NCBI GenBank assembly: GCA_016206675.1
Contig: JACQRD010000045.1
Coordinates: 1 to 24,880, forward strand
From: Candidatus Omnitrophota bacterium
GTDB lineage: Bacteria; Omnitrophota; Gorgyraeia; Aquiviventales; Aquiviventaceae
Direction: 5' to 3'
DNA: 24,880 bases
Shown here: one piece after another, positions 1-7,354 of the stretch
How the letters are laid out: each line of letters opens with the position of its first letter
Numbering within the stretch: position 1 is the stretch's first letter
The notes under the pieces: model-generated
The model's database searches: none
What the model saw: the letters and a program-made list of their open reading frames with translations, nothing else
What the model was told of the DNA's origin: nothing
Made by a program: the position numbers and the translations under genes

Positions 1-173
1 CCCACCAGCTGGCCTACGCGCCGGCGGAGCTGGAGCGGGCGATGGCGGAGCATAACGAAACGCTCTCCAAGTTCTGCAAGCGCCGCGGCGTCGCCTTCGT
101 CCAGCACCGCATCGACGAGCCGCTCGAGCGCTTCATCACCGCCACACTGCCGCGCCGCGGCATCCTGGAATAA
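1..173 (+). CDS. DUF58 family protein, C-terminal fragment
   Basis: The window opens inside a reading frame (codons begin at base 3) that runs to TAA at 171-173 and gives 56 residues ending in ITATLPRRGILE. The tail resembles the C-terminus of DUF58 proteins, with a charged helix followed by a short strand. The position supports this: DUF58 genes usually sit between a MoxR-type AAA ATPase and VWA/BatA-like membrane proteins, and two such VWA genes follow directly. DUF58 proteins are thought to act with MoxR and VWA partners in envelope or protein-complex assembly. The N-terminal part lies outside the window, so the family call rests on a short tail plus synteny. Confidence 0.6.
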   Translation, partial: HQLAYAPAELERAMAEHNETLSKFCKRRGVAFVQHRIDEPLERFITATLPRRGILE

Positions 174-177
174 TGCC

Positions 178-250
178 GCAGCAGGAAGCTGGAAGCAGGA
201 AGCTGGAGGAAACCATCCGGTCTCCAGCCTCCAGCCTCCAGCCTCGCTGC
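178..250. repeat. Heptamer-repeat hairpin between DUF58 and VWA genes
   Basis: The left arm (178-209) repeats GGAAGCT/GGAAGCA units and the right arm (222-250) repeats CCAGCCT. The arms are largely complementary, with outer GCAGC/GCTGC and inner CTGGAG/CTCCAG. The hairpin fills the whole gap between the DUF58 stop and the next start, leaving no room for a normal Shine-Dalgarno sequence. Confidence 0.8.
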
Positions 251-252
251 AG

Positions 253-2274
253 ATGATGTTTCTCTCCCCCATCGGGCTGCTGTGGCTCGCCAGCCTGCCG
301 GTGCTGATCTGGCTGTGGCGGTTAACCGCCGCGAAGCGGCAGACGCGCGTGGCCAGCCTGATCCCCTTCGAGCATCTGCTCAAGCGCACCTCAACCCGGC
401 GGCGGCGCCTCGTCGTCAACTGGCTCTTCTGGCTGCAAGCGGCGGTACTGGCGGGGGCGGCCCTCGCGCTGGCCCAGCCGATGCTGCGCGTCGCGCGCGC
501 CAAAACGATCCTCGTCATGCTCGATACCTCCGCGAGCATGGCAGCACGCCAGGGTGGCTCCACGGCGCTTCAGCGGGCCAAAAGCGCGCTTTCCAGGCGG
601 CTGGCTCGGAAGGCGCCGGGGGATCAGGTGCTGTTGCTGGCGACGGCGCCGGCTGCGCCGCTGACGTCCCAGCCAACCAGCGATGGCACAACGCTGGGGC
701 GCCTGATTGATCAGCAGCAGGCGCGCGATCTCGGCGGGCATCTGGCCACGACGAGGCGCCTTGGCCGGGCCCTGCTGGGGCAAGCGCCGGATGAAGTGTG
801 GGTGGCGACGGACGAACCCGCCCCGGCGATGGCGAACAGCGGGTCGGGGTCGCCGCCGCCTGAGGCGGCTTCGACGGGCCTGCGGTGGATGGGTGTCGGC
901 CGTCCGCTGCCGAATGTCGCGATCGTGGGCATCGACGCGCTGGGGCCCCTCTGCGATGCCTCGGAGTCGCGCGTCATCGTGACCGTGCACAGCTTTTCAA
1001 GCCGTGCGACCTCGGCGCGCCTGACGGCGCGTCAGGACGGCCGCCAACTCGCGCAGCAGACCGCCTCGTTGGCGGCCGCGGGGCCGCAGACTCTCATCCT
1101 GCCGCTTCCCGCCAATACCCATGGCATCGTCGAGGTGCAGTTGGAGGCGGCACCGGATGCGCTGGCGGTGGACAATCGCGCTTGGGCCATCGTGCAGCCG
1201 GCAGCGCGGCTGCCCGTCGTCCTCAGCGTCTCGCGCGCGGCCTCCGCCTCGACGCTCTCGCGGTGGCTCTCGGCCTGCGCGGCGCTGTCATGGACGTCGA
1301 AGGCCTCTGCAGCCTCCGCGGCCGTCCTGATCACCGATCGCGAAGAGCTGTGGCAGGCGGCCCAAGGCCCGGCGCTGCTCATTCGGCCGCCGCCATCGGC
1401 GCGGCCAACCGTGAGCCATCCCGCCATTGCGCCACGGCCTTCGGCCGTGGGCGGCACGGCGGTGCAGCAGCCAACGGGGGGGCGGGATGTCGCCCCCATC
1501 GAGACGGGGTTGCCGGTGCCAGGGGCTCAGCCCGTGGCGCTCCACTGGATGATCGCGCCGGATCATCCGATCGGCTTCTATTTGTCGCCGCTGGAAACCG
1601 TCGCCGCCTCCATCGCTGCGCCGCTGGGCGAGGTCCCGCAGGGCATGCCGGTAGTTTCCGCCTTTGTGGACGGCCGCAAAGTGCCGGTCATCCTGGCCGG
1701 TGAGCATCGTGGGCGCCGCCGCGTGGAGTGGCGGGTGGATGTGGCCGGCCAGGAAGCCTCCCCGCTGATGACGGTGGCGTTTTTCAACAGCCTGCGCTGG
1801 CTGATGGGCGATCGGGACGCCGCGACGACCCGCGAGACGCTCGTCATCGACGGCTGGGCGCCGGGAGAGGTGGCCATCCAGCATCCGGATGGCACGACGC
1901 ACCGGCAGCCGGCGATTGACGGCGCAGTGCGCTTTGAGAGCGCGACCAAGGCCGGCGTGTATCGCGTGCTGCAGGCCTCGCGCGAGGTCCACCGCGCGGT
2001 CAATTTCCTCGATCCGCTGGAGTCCAACACGATGGAGCGCGCCTCGACATGGGGAGGCGCTTCGCCCGCGGATGCCGCCCAGGCGCCGCCTCGCAGCGCG
2101 CGCGCCGCCACCCACCCGCTGGCGCAGACGATCATGGTGCTGCTGGCTGTGCTGCTGGTGGCGGAGTGGTGGCTGTATAGTGCAAGAGGGCGCATGTCAG
2201 GGACAGGGGGCATGGGACAGGGGGCGGTTGCCCAGAACCCTCAACCCAGAACCCAGAACCTCATTCGTCGATGA
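253..2274 (+). CDS. BatA-like membrane protein with VWA domain
   Basis: The 673-residue protein begins with the N-terminal double-transmembrane 'BatA' region: hydrophobic segments at about residues 5-22 and 54-76, separated by a basic stretch. A von Willebrand A domain follows, with the MIDAS-type motif DTSAS at 91-95. A long periplasmic region with strand-rich repeats leads to a C-terminal membrane segment near residues 627-645. Such proteins are thought to present a metal-binding VWA domain at the membrane to MoxR/DUF58 partners; the exact role is unknown. ATG at 253 and 256 are both possible and neither has a clear Shine-Dalgarno, so coupling to the DUF58 gene through the preceding hairpin is possible. 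The last ~20 residues are encoded by repeat DNA (2231-2260). The stop overlaps the next start (ATGA, 2271-2274). Confidence 0.85.
   Translation: MMFLSPIGLLWLASLPVLIWLWRLTAAKRQTRVASLIPFEHLLKRTSTRRRRLVVNWLFWLQAAVLAGAALALAQPMLRVARAKTILVMLDTSASMAARQGGSTALQRAKSALSRRLARKAPGDQVLLLATAPAAPLTSQPTSDGTTLGRLIDQQQARDLGGHLATTRRLGRALLGQAPDEVWVATDEPAPAMANSGSGSPPPEAASTGLRWMGVGRPLPNVAIVGIDALGPLCDASESRVIVTVHSFSSRATSARLTARQDGRQLAQQTASLAAAGPQTLILPLPANTHGIVEVQLEAAPDALAVDNRAWAIVQPAARLPVVLSVSRAASASTLSRWLSACAALSWTSKASAASAAVLITDREELWQAAQGPALLIRPPPSARPTVSHPAIAPRPSAVGGTAVQQPTGGRDVAPIETGLPVPGAQPVALHWMIAPDHPIGFYLSPLETVAASIAAPLGEVPQGMPVVSAFVDGRKVPVILAGEHRGRRRVEWRVDVAGQEASPLMTVAFFNSLRWLMGDRDAATTRETLVIDGWAPGEVAIQHPDGTTHRQPAIDGAVRFESATKAGVYRVLQASREVHRAVNFLDPLESNTMERASTWGGASPADAAQAPPRSARAATHPLAQTIMVLLAVLLVAEWWLYSARGRMSGTGGMGQGAVAQNPQPRTQNLIRR
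2231..2260. repeat. Single-arm heptamer repeat within the end of the VWA gene
   Basis: This run of CCCAGAACC-type units encodes part of the C-terminal tail of the upstream VWA protein. Bases 2236-2253 are the exact reverse complement of 6409-6426 in the repeat downstream of lexA. Confidence 0.75.
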
Positions 2275-4817
2275 GATCCGTTCATTTCTTCATTCTCTTT
2301 GGTGCGTTTGCGATCGTCATATGGAGGGCGCGCGACATTCCGCTGGCCGGGTGGCGCTGGCCGGCCGTCCTCGGCTGCCATCTGGCGGCGCTGGCCGTCT
2401 TGGGGGCCGCGCTGTGGGGCCCGCCGCGCCGCCGCCTGCAGGAAGTGCCGCGCCACGTCGTGTATCTGGTGGACCGCTCCGCCAGCATGGACGCTGCCCA
2501 GCGGGCGTGGGTGGCGCGGCGCATCGCGGCATTAGAGGCGCTCAGACCCGCGCAGATGCCGCGCGCGATGGCGGTCTTCGGCAGCGACGCTCGCCTGGCC
2601 GTGCCGTTTAGCCGGGAGCGGCTGACCGATGCGGCGCGCGTGCAGCACGCGCTTGAAGCCTCCGCGGTCGATGCCGCGCAGACGAATCTGGAAACCGCGC
2701 TGCTCTTCAGCGCCGCCTTGCTGCCACCGCAGCAGGGCGGCGGCATCGTGCTCTTCAGCGACGGCCGGGAAACCACCGGCGATGCGGCGAGTATGCTCTC
2801 CTACCTGCAGCGCTTCAGCGTGGGCGTCTTCGCGCAGCCGCCGCCAGCGCCTGGGCGAGCCCAGGCGGTGTGGGAGGTCCTCTCCGTGCCCCCGGTGGTG
2901 CAACGGGGGGCGACGGTGCCGGTGAAGCTCGTCGTCTTCAATGCCGCCTCCGCCGCCAAGGCCGGGCAGGTGACGGTGGCGGTGCAGGGCGTGCCGATGA
3001 AGCGCCAGCGCATCGTCGTGCGGCCGGGATGGCAGGTGGTCACGGTACCCCTCCGCGCGCTGGTGCGCGGCACGATGGCGATGGAGGTCCAGTTGGATCT
3101 TCCGGCCGATCGGCTCTCGGAGCGCCGCAGCGCCTACACGGAAGTGGAAGGCCCGCCCCAGCTGCTCTTTCTCGCCGAGCAGTCGGAGTCGCTGCCGCCG
3201 CTGGCGCAGGCGCTGAAACGCCGCGACATGGATCTGGCGGTCATGCGGCCGTCGGAATTTCCGCAGCAGGCGCAACCGTTGGGCGGATACGACGCCATAC
3301 TCGCGTTCAATCTGCCCAAGTCCGCCCTCTCAGCCGGGCAGGTGGCGGCCCTGCGCAGCTACCTTGAGACCTCGGGCGGGGGGCTCGTCACCGTCGGGTT
3401 GGGCGGCGCGCTGGCGGATGAGCTGAAGCACGCCGCTGCGTTGGATGCGCTCTTGCCGGTGACCTTCGAGCCGAAAGGCATGCAGGAGACCAAGCAGCGG
3501 ATCTGCTTCATCATGCTCATCGACCGCTCGGCGTCGATGCTCGGGCCGCGCATCGCCGCCACCAAGCGGGCGGCGGTGGAGCTGGTCAAGCAATTGCAGC
3601 CGGAAGATTTGGTCGGCGTGCTGGCCTTTGATACGGAGGCCTATGTGGTGGCGGAGGTGCAGCCGGCCCGGCAGATCGATGCCTGGCTTGTGGAGAAGCT
3701 AGTGAAGCTGCGCTCCACTGGCGGCACGGACATTTTGCCGGCGCTAGCGGCGGCGGCCAACCGGTTGGAGGCGACCGGGGCGACGACCAAACACGTCATC
3801 CTGCTGTCGGACGGCAACACCCCGTTTCAAAAGGTCGCCTATGACGCCATGATGAAGCAGTTCAAAGATGAAAAGATGACGCTCAGTACCATCGGCATCG
3901 GACCGGCGTTCGTCAACACCGACTTGCTGCAATGGCTGGCGGGTTCCACCGGCGGCTCCTACTACCTGATGCGCCGGCCTGAGGAGCTGCCGCGGCTGGT
4001 GGTGCAGGATACGCAAGAGCAGTTGGGCAAGCTGCCGTTCGCGGAAGGCTATTTCCGGCCCGTCAGATCGCCATCAAGCGATTGGTTCGCTGAGATCGAC
4101 CCGTGGCCATCGCTGCGCGGCTTCTTCACCGCCACCGCCAAGCCGCAAGCGCGCGTCGATCTGACCATCGACGGCGGCACGGGCCCGGAACCGCTGCTGG
4201 CCCGGTGGACGGTGGGGCGGGGGCGGGTCGTCTCGTTCCTATCGGATGCGCACACGCGCTGGTCGCCGGAGTGGATCCGGTGGGAGGCCTTTGAGGGCGT
4301 GTGGGCGCAGGTCGTCCGGTGGGCGGCGCGCCCGCGGCTGACGGAAGAGCTGTTCGTCTGGATGGATGCCAGCCGTGCTGCGCCGAGCCTCATGATTGAA
4401 GGGATGCTCGACAACCCGAAGGCCGAGCTGCTCAACGCCCAGGGGTCCCAGCGCACGCCGCTGTCGCTGATGCAAGCCGGCCGCTGGCGCTGGCAGGCCG
4501 CCCTTGAGCAGGTGCCCAGCGGATGGTACCAGTTGGTGCTGGAATCAACGCAAGGCCAGGCGACCGTCACGGCGAAACGGTGGGTGCAAGTCGGCACGCC
4601 GCCGCAGGGACCGGAGCTGGCCGGCCAGCCGCCGCATGAGGCGCTGCTGCGGCAGATCGCGCGCGCCACCGGCGGAACCTACGCCATGCCGAATGCGGCG
4701 CTCGCCCCTCCGACGACGACGGCGCACGTGGCAGAGCCGCTGTTCACGTGGTGGCTGCCGTTAGTGATTCTGCTGCTGCTCCTCGAGGTGGCCCTGCGCG
4801 GCAGCTCCATGCTATGA
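2271..4817 (+). CDS. Membrane protein with two VWA domains and a GATase-like middle domain
   Basis: The 848-residue protein has two N-terminal membrane segments (about residues 5-20 and 32-50). A first VWA domain starts at residue 62, with MIDAS DRSAS at 68-72 and a later FSDGRE strand-turn. A segment near residues 300-400 resembles the class-I glutamine-amidotransferase-like fold seen in such proteins (GGYDAILAFN, GGGLVTVGLGG) but shows no obvious catalytic Cys. A second, complete VWA domain follows, with DRSAS at 418-422, TGGTDI and LSDGN. A final membrane helix lies at about 823-843. The start overlaps the previous stop by 4 nt and the stop overlaps the PDZ start by 4 nt, so the three genes are translationally coupled. 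The likely role is a membrane scaffold in a MoxR/DUF58/VWA envelope complex; substrates are unknown. Confidence 0.85.
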   Translation: MRSVHFFILFGAFAIVIWRARDIPLAGWRWPAVLGCHLAALAVLGAALWGPPRRRLQEVPRHVVYLVDRSASMDAAQRAWVARRIAALEALRPAQMPRAMAVFGSDARLAVPFSRERLTDAARVQHALEASAVDAAQTNLETALLFSAALLPPQQGGGIVLFSDGRETTGDAASMLSYLQRFSVGVFAQPPPAPGRAQAVWEVLSVPPVVQRGATVPVKLVVFNAASAAKAGQVTVAVQGVPMKRQRIVVRPGWQVVTVPLRALVRGTMAMEVQLDLPADRLSERRSAYTEVEGPPQLLFLAEQSESLPPLAQALKRRDMDLAVMRPSEFPQQAQPLGGYDAILAFNLPKSALSAGQVAALRSYLETSGGGLVTVGLGGALADELKHAAALDALLPVTFEPKGMQETKQRICFIMLIDRSASMLGPRIAATKRAAVELVKQLQPEDLVGVLAFDTEAYVVAEVQPARQIDAWLVEKLVKLRSTGGTDILPALAAAANRLEATGATTKHVILLSDGNTPFQKVAYDAMMKQFKDEKMTLSTIGIGPAFVNTDLLQWLAGSTGGSYYLMRRPEELPRLVVQDTQEQLGKLPFAEGYFRPVRSPSSDWFAEIDPWPSLRGFFTATAKPQARVDLTIDGGTGPEPLLARWTVGRGRVVSFLSDAHTRWSPEWIRWEAFEGVWAQVVRWAARPRLTEELFVWMDASRAAPSLMIEGMLDNPKAELLNAQGSQRTPLSLMQAGRWRWQAALEQVPSGWYQLVLESTQGQATVTAKRWVQVGTPPQGPELAGQPPHEALLRQIARATGGTYAMPNAALAPPTTTAHVAEPLFTWWLPLVILLLLLEVALRGSSML

Positions 4818-5542
4818 AGAAACTTTTCGGCTTCTGCTGTCTGCTGTCTGCTGTCTGCTGTGTGCTACCGCTCGTCTTCGCCGCCGAGCTGCCGTCCCTC
4901 TTTCGAGGGGTCGTGGTCACCGACAGCCCCCTGGGCGTGCGCGTCGTCAGCGTCGAGGAGGCCACGCAGGCCGCGCTGGCCGATCTGCGGCCCGAGGATC
5001 TCATCGTCCGCATTCAAGAGGACGACGTGCGCACCATCGAGGAGTTCGCCGCAGTGTCAACGGTCATGAAGGGGAAGACGAAGGCCGCCACGCTGGTCAT
5101 CTTCCGCAACGGGGCTCCGCGGACGCTGACCCTGCATCTCTACAGCTATCCTCTCCTGCGCGAATGGGGCGTCCAATTTCTGCCGAACTACGACTTTCGC
5201 TTCGCCGAGCCCGAGGTGGGCCGAGACTATTGGTTCCGGCTCGGGCGGGGCTTCGAGCAGGCCGGCAAACCCGCCGAGGCGCTCGACGCGTATCTCAACG
5301 CCCTGCACAACCTGCCGGTTGATGCCGAGATGGGCCTGAAGGCCGCGCTGCTCTTCGCCCGCCAAGGGCAGTCACAGATGCGATCGCGCCAGCTGGTGCC
5401 GGCGCTGGCGTCGCTGCGCGACGGCATAACGATGATGGAGCATCTCTTCGATTACCCGCTGACGGAGGTGCAGCTGCGCCTGATCAAAACGCAGCTCCAA
5501 GAGACGCTCCACGCCATCAAAGAAGCCACGCACAAGCAGTAG
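4814..5542 (+). CDS. Exported PDZ-domain protein
   Basis: A 242-residue protein. I chose ATG 4814 because it overlaps the upstream stop (ATGA) and begins MKKLFGFCC, a normal signal-peptide start; a longer in-frame start at 4748 lies inside the previous gene. The signal peptide spans residues 1-24, with likely cleavage near VFA-AEL. A PDZ domain covers about 30-108, with VVVTDSPLGVRVVSV as the first strands and DLRPEDLIVRI as the typical ligand-groove helix and strand. The rest (130-242) is helical and TPR-like (AGKPAEALDAYLNAL). No protease domain is present, so it is probably a periplasmic binding or scaffold partner of the VWA proteins. The signal peptide's hydrophobic core is encoded by CTGTCTG repeats. 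Confidence 0.85.
   Translation: MKKLFGFCCLLSAVCCVLPLVFAAELPSLFRGVVVTDSPLGVRVVSVEEATQAALADLRPEDLIVRIQEDDVRTIEEFAAVSTVMKGKTKAATLVIFRNGAPRTLTLHLYSYPLLREWGVQFLPNYDFRFAEPEVGRDYWFRLGRGFEQAGKPAEALDAYLNALHNLPVDAEMGLKAALLFARQGQSQMRSRQLVPALASLRDGITMMEHLFDYPLTEVQLRLIKTQLQETLHAIKEATHKQ
4834..4867. repeat. CTGTCTG heptamer array inside a signal-peptide coding region
   Basis: About four tandem CTGTCTG units lie in the 5' end of the PDZ gene and encode CCLLSAVCC. The same heptamer forms the right arm of the palindrome at 9563-9659. Confidence 0.8.
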
Positions 5543-5550
5543 GTGTCTTC

Positions 5551-5680
5551 GTTTCAAGGGGGGCGGATGGACGCGGAGACGTTCCCGAGAGGGAGGCCCG
5601 GACACGCCATAGGTTTCGTGGCGGGGAGAGGGAGGGTTCCCCGAGGGAACGGCCCGCGGCCACAGCCGCCCCTCTGAAAC
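5551..5680. repeat. Large nested hairpin element, copy 1 (conserved core 5581-5650)
   Basis: The outer arms GTTTCA+GGGGCGG (5551-5566) and CCGCCCC+TGAAAC (5666-5680) pair around a 70-nt core that begins and ends GTTCCC/GGGAAC. The core recurs at 14314-14382 with changes only in the middle. Each core end also has a small internal hairpin: TCCC-GAGA-GGGA on the left and GTTCCC-CGA-GGGAAC on the right. The element fills most of the gap between the PDZ gene and lexA, with a further GGTGTCT/AGACACC pair outside it (5542-5548, 5699-5705). It could act as a terminator-like structure; no T-run follows. Confidence 0.8.
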
Positions 5681-5707
5681 CATGTCGCTGCCAACTTGAG
5701 ACACCTC

Positions 5708-5736
5708 TTGAACCACAGACGAGTGTCTAGTATACT
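5708..5736 (+). promoter_or_regulatory. lexA promoter, probably leaderless
   Basis: TTGAAC (5708-5713), a 17-nt spacer and TATACT (5731-5736). The lexA ATG follows only 8 nt after the -10 box, so transcription should begin at or next to the start codon. AGTATACT (5729-5736) is a perfect 8-nt palindrome, and AGACAC/GTGTCT (5699-5704, 5723-5728) flank the -35. Either could be an operator for LexA itself; this is unproven. Confidence 0.75.
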
Positions 5737-5744
5737 TCCAAACA

Positions 5745-6377
5745 ATGGCCAAGCAGCTCACCAAGCGGCAACTGACCGTCCTGGATACGATCCGCACCTG
5801 GATTCGCCAGCGCGGCTATCCCCCGACCATCCGCGAGCTGGGCGCGCAGCTGGGCATCAAGAGCCTGCGCGGGGTCACCACGCATCTCGATGCCATCGCG
5901 AAAAAAGGGTTCCTCAAGCGCGAGCCGCGGGCGCGCAGTATTAGCCTCTCCGATCTGGTGGCCCCGTTTGAGCGGGCCATGCGCGTGCCGGTGCTGGGGC
6001 GCATCCGCGCCGGCGATCCGATCCTGGCACAGGAGCATGTGGAAGGGTACGTCGTCATCGACGGCTCCTGGATCGGAGGCCCAGCGGCGACCGGCGCGGC
6101 GGAGCATTTCGCGCTGAAGGTCCACGGCGACAGCATGATCAATGCCGGCATTTTGGAAGGCGATTTCGTCATCGTGCGCCAGCAGCCCACGGCCCAGGAC
6201 GGCGACATCATCGTGGCCCTGTTGGGCGATGAGGCGACGGTGAAGCGGTTCTTCAAGGAGGACGACCGGGTGCGGCTGCAGCCCGAGCATCCCACCATGG
6301 AGCCGATTGTGGTGACGAAGCAGCAGCCGCTGGCCGTCCTCGGCAAGGTTGTCGCCGTCTTCCGTCAAATTGCCTAA
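5745..6377 (+). CDS. lexA: LexA SOS repressor (self-cleaving)
   Basis: A 210-residue protein of normal LexA length. The N-terminal winged-helix region is typical, with GYPPTIRELGAQLGIKS at about residues 24-40 as the recognition helix-turn-helix. The C-terminal S24 peptidase domain has the Ala89-Gly90 cleavage site (RIRAGDP), catalytic Ser130 (HGDSM) and Lys167 (ATVKRF). It represses DNA-repair genes and cleaves itself when RecA filaments form. The gene has its own promoter, ending 8 nt before the ATG, and no Shine-Dalgarno. No recA or other SOS gene is in the window. Confidence 0.97.
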   Translation: MAKQLTKRQLTVLDTIRTWIRQRGYPPTIRELGAQLGIKSLRGVTTHLDAIAKKGFLKREPRARSISLSDLVAPFERAMRVPVLGRIRAGDPILAQEHVEGYVVIDGSWIGGPAATGAAEHFALKVHGDSMINAGILEGDFVIVRQQPTAQDGDIIVALLGDEATVKRFFKEDDRVRLQPEHPTMEPIVVTKQQPLAVLGKVVAVFRQIA

Positions 6378-6408
6378 GAGCGCCTATCAGAATAGCTCAG
6401 GGCGCTCT

Positions 6409-6490
6409 GGTTCTGGGTTGAGGGTTGGGGGCTCTGGGCTATTCTGCCCACAACCCCGAACCCTGAACCCTGAACCCTGAACCCCGAACC
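6409..6490. repeat. Heptamer-repeat hairpin downstream of lexA
   Basis: The left arm (6409-6439, GGTTCTGGGTTGAGGG type) and right arm (6446-6490, repeated AACCCTG) are near-complementary around a 6-nt loop (TATTCT). This is a stable stem without a U-tract; it may end lexA transcription. Confidence 0.85.
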
Positions 6491-6514
6491 AAGAATCGTT
6501 TCGATCAGTTCAGG

Positions 6515-6520
6515 TATACT
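6515..6520 (+). promoter_or_regulatory. -10 box for the 59-aa microprotein gene
   Basis: TATACT lies 9 nt before the ATG at 6530, the same geometry as lexA. There is no convincing -35 at 16-18 nt. The context TCAGGTATACT is shared with the kinase promoter at 15504-15514. Confidence 0.5.
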
Positions 6521-6529
6521 AGAGGTACT

Positions 6530-6709
6530 ATGCGCAAGCAACGAAGCGCCCTCTTGCTCGTGGCCGGGGTGTTGGCTCTGGCGGCCGCGGTTCTTGCTCT
6601 TCGGCAGCAGCCGCTATCCCAGTCCGCCTTGCGCTACAAGCACTCGCTGGAGTATCCTGCCTACCAGCAGCAAGAGCTGCTGCAGGTCGGCTCTCTCGAC
6701 CGCGGCTAA
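6530..6709 (+). CDS. 59-residue single-membrane-segment microprotein
   Basis: The reading frame from ATG 6530 to TAA 6707-6709 gives 59 residues: a basic start (MRKQRS), one strongly hydrophobic stretch (about residues 7-23, LLLVAGVLALAAAVLAL), then a polar tail rich in Gln and Tyr (EYPAYQQQELLQ). It looks like a bitopic membrane protein or an uncleaved signal anchor. No family recognised. A -10 box 9 nt before the start supports real, leaderless expression. Its place after lexA recalls SOS-induced small membrane division inhibitors (YneA next to lexA in Bacillus, SidA in Caulobacter), but that is only an analogy; no LysM domain or other shared motif is present. Confidence 0.55.
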   Translation: MRKQRSALLLVAGVLALAAAVLALRQQPLSQSALRYKHSLEYPAYQQQELLQVGSLDRG

Positions 6710-6725
6710 CCACCGCACTTTCCTC

Positions 6726-6753
6726 TTGCATTCCATCCGTGACACCGTAGAAT
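6726..6753 (+). promoter_or_regulatory. Promoter of the coiled-coil membrane protein gene
   Basis: TTGCAT (6726-6731), 16 nt, TAGAAT (6748-6753). The transcript would have a ~150-nt leader with several small stems: CCGGC/GCCGG near 6769-6784, ACGGC-TCGG-GCCGT near 6859-6873, and GGCGG/CCGCC pairs. No known riboswitch class is recognised. Confidence 0.5.
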
Positions 6754-6909
6754 AGAACCCTCATCGCGTCGCCCGGCGTTAAGCCGGCCATCCAACGCGC
6801 CATCCGGTCGTCCACAAGGAAAGGCACTCAAGGCGGTCAATTGTCGATTACCCGCCGTCAACGGCTCGGGCCGTCTTCAGGCGGGCTGCAACGGAAAGGA
6901 GTTTGGGGC

Positions 6910-7290
6910 ATGAAGCGAGGGATTTGGATTGCGATCGGTGCGGCGGTCATTCTCGGGGCGCTCGTCTTCGCCAACCAGAAGCCGAAGCCGCAGACGGCCT
7001 CGGAGTCATGGAAGTCGTCAACGGAACCAGCTGCCACGTCGGCTGAGAGCCTCTGGAACCAGGCGCAGAGCGCCGTCAACGAGGACGCCACGCAGGCGTC
7101 GGAGACGGTCGCAGCGACTCAAGAGGCCGCGCAGCAGCAGGCTCAGATCATCAGCGAGCACGCGCAGGCAGCTCAGTCGGAGTTGGAGCAGGCGGCTCAG
7201 CAGGCGCCGAGCGCAGCAGCAACCGAACCGGCGCCGAGCGAGGTGGCGCAGGAACCCTCCGACTCAGCAGAGCAAACCACACCGCAATAA
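6910..7290 (+). CDS. Membrane-anchored Ala/Gln/Glu-rich coiled-coil protein
   Basis: I chose ATG 6910 because AAAGGAG (6895-6901) is well placed before it; the upstream in-frame TTG at 6841 would put a basic leader before the membrane anchor. The protein has 126 residues. One N-terminal membrane segment (IWIAIGAAVILGALVFA, about residues 4-20) is followed by a long low-complexity helical region rich in Ala, Gln, Glu and Ser (for example AATQEAAQQQAQ), probably a coiled coil outside the cytoplasm. No catalytic motif and no named family. It ends just before a strong terminator, so it is a single-gene transcript or the last gene after the microprotein. Confidence 0.7.
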   Translation: MKRGIWIAIGAAVILGALVFANQKPKPQTASESWKSSTEPAATSAESLWNQAQSAVNEDATQASETVAATQEAAQQQAQIISEHAQAAQSELEQAAQQAPSAAATEPAPSEVAQEPSDSAEQTTPQ

Positions 7291-7317
7291 GCCGTCAGTC
7301 GTTCAGCACGTTGACCG

Positions 7318-7354
7318 CAGGCCACGCCCCTGAAGGCGTGGCCTGTTGGTTTTT
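7318..7354 (+). terminator. Rho-independent terminator
   Basis: A perfect 11-bp stem CAGGCCACGCC (7318-7328) / GGCGTGGCCTG (7335-7345) with loop CCTGAA, followed by TTGGTTTTT. It ends the coiled-coil gene and abuts the stop of the convergent DUF819 gene. No A-run precedes it, so it works on the + strand only. Confidence 0.93.

Noticed and set aside
5666..5744. Canonical LexA box at the lexA promoter
   Set aside because: No CTGT-N8-ACAG or GAAC-N4-GTTC site is present; only the weaker palindromes noted in the promoter entry.
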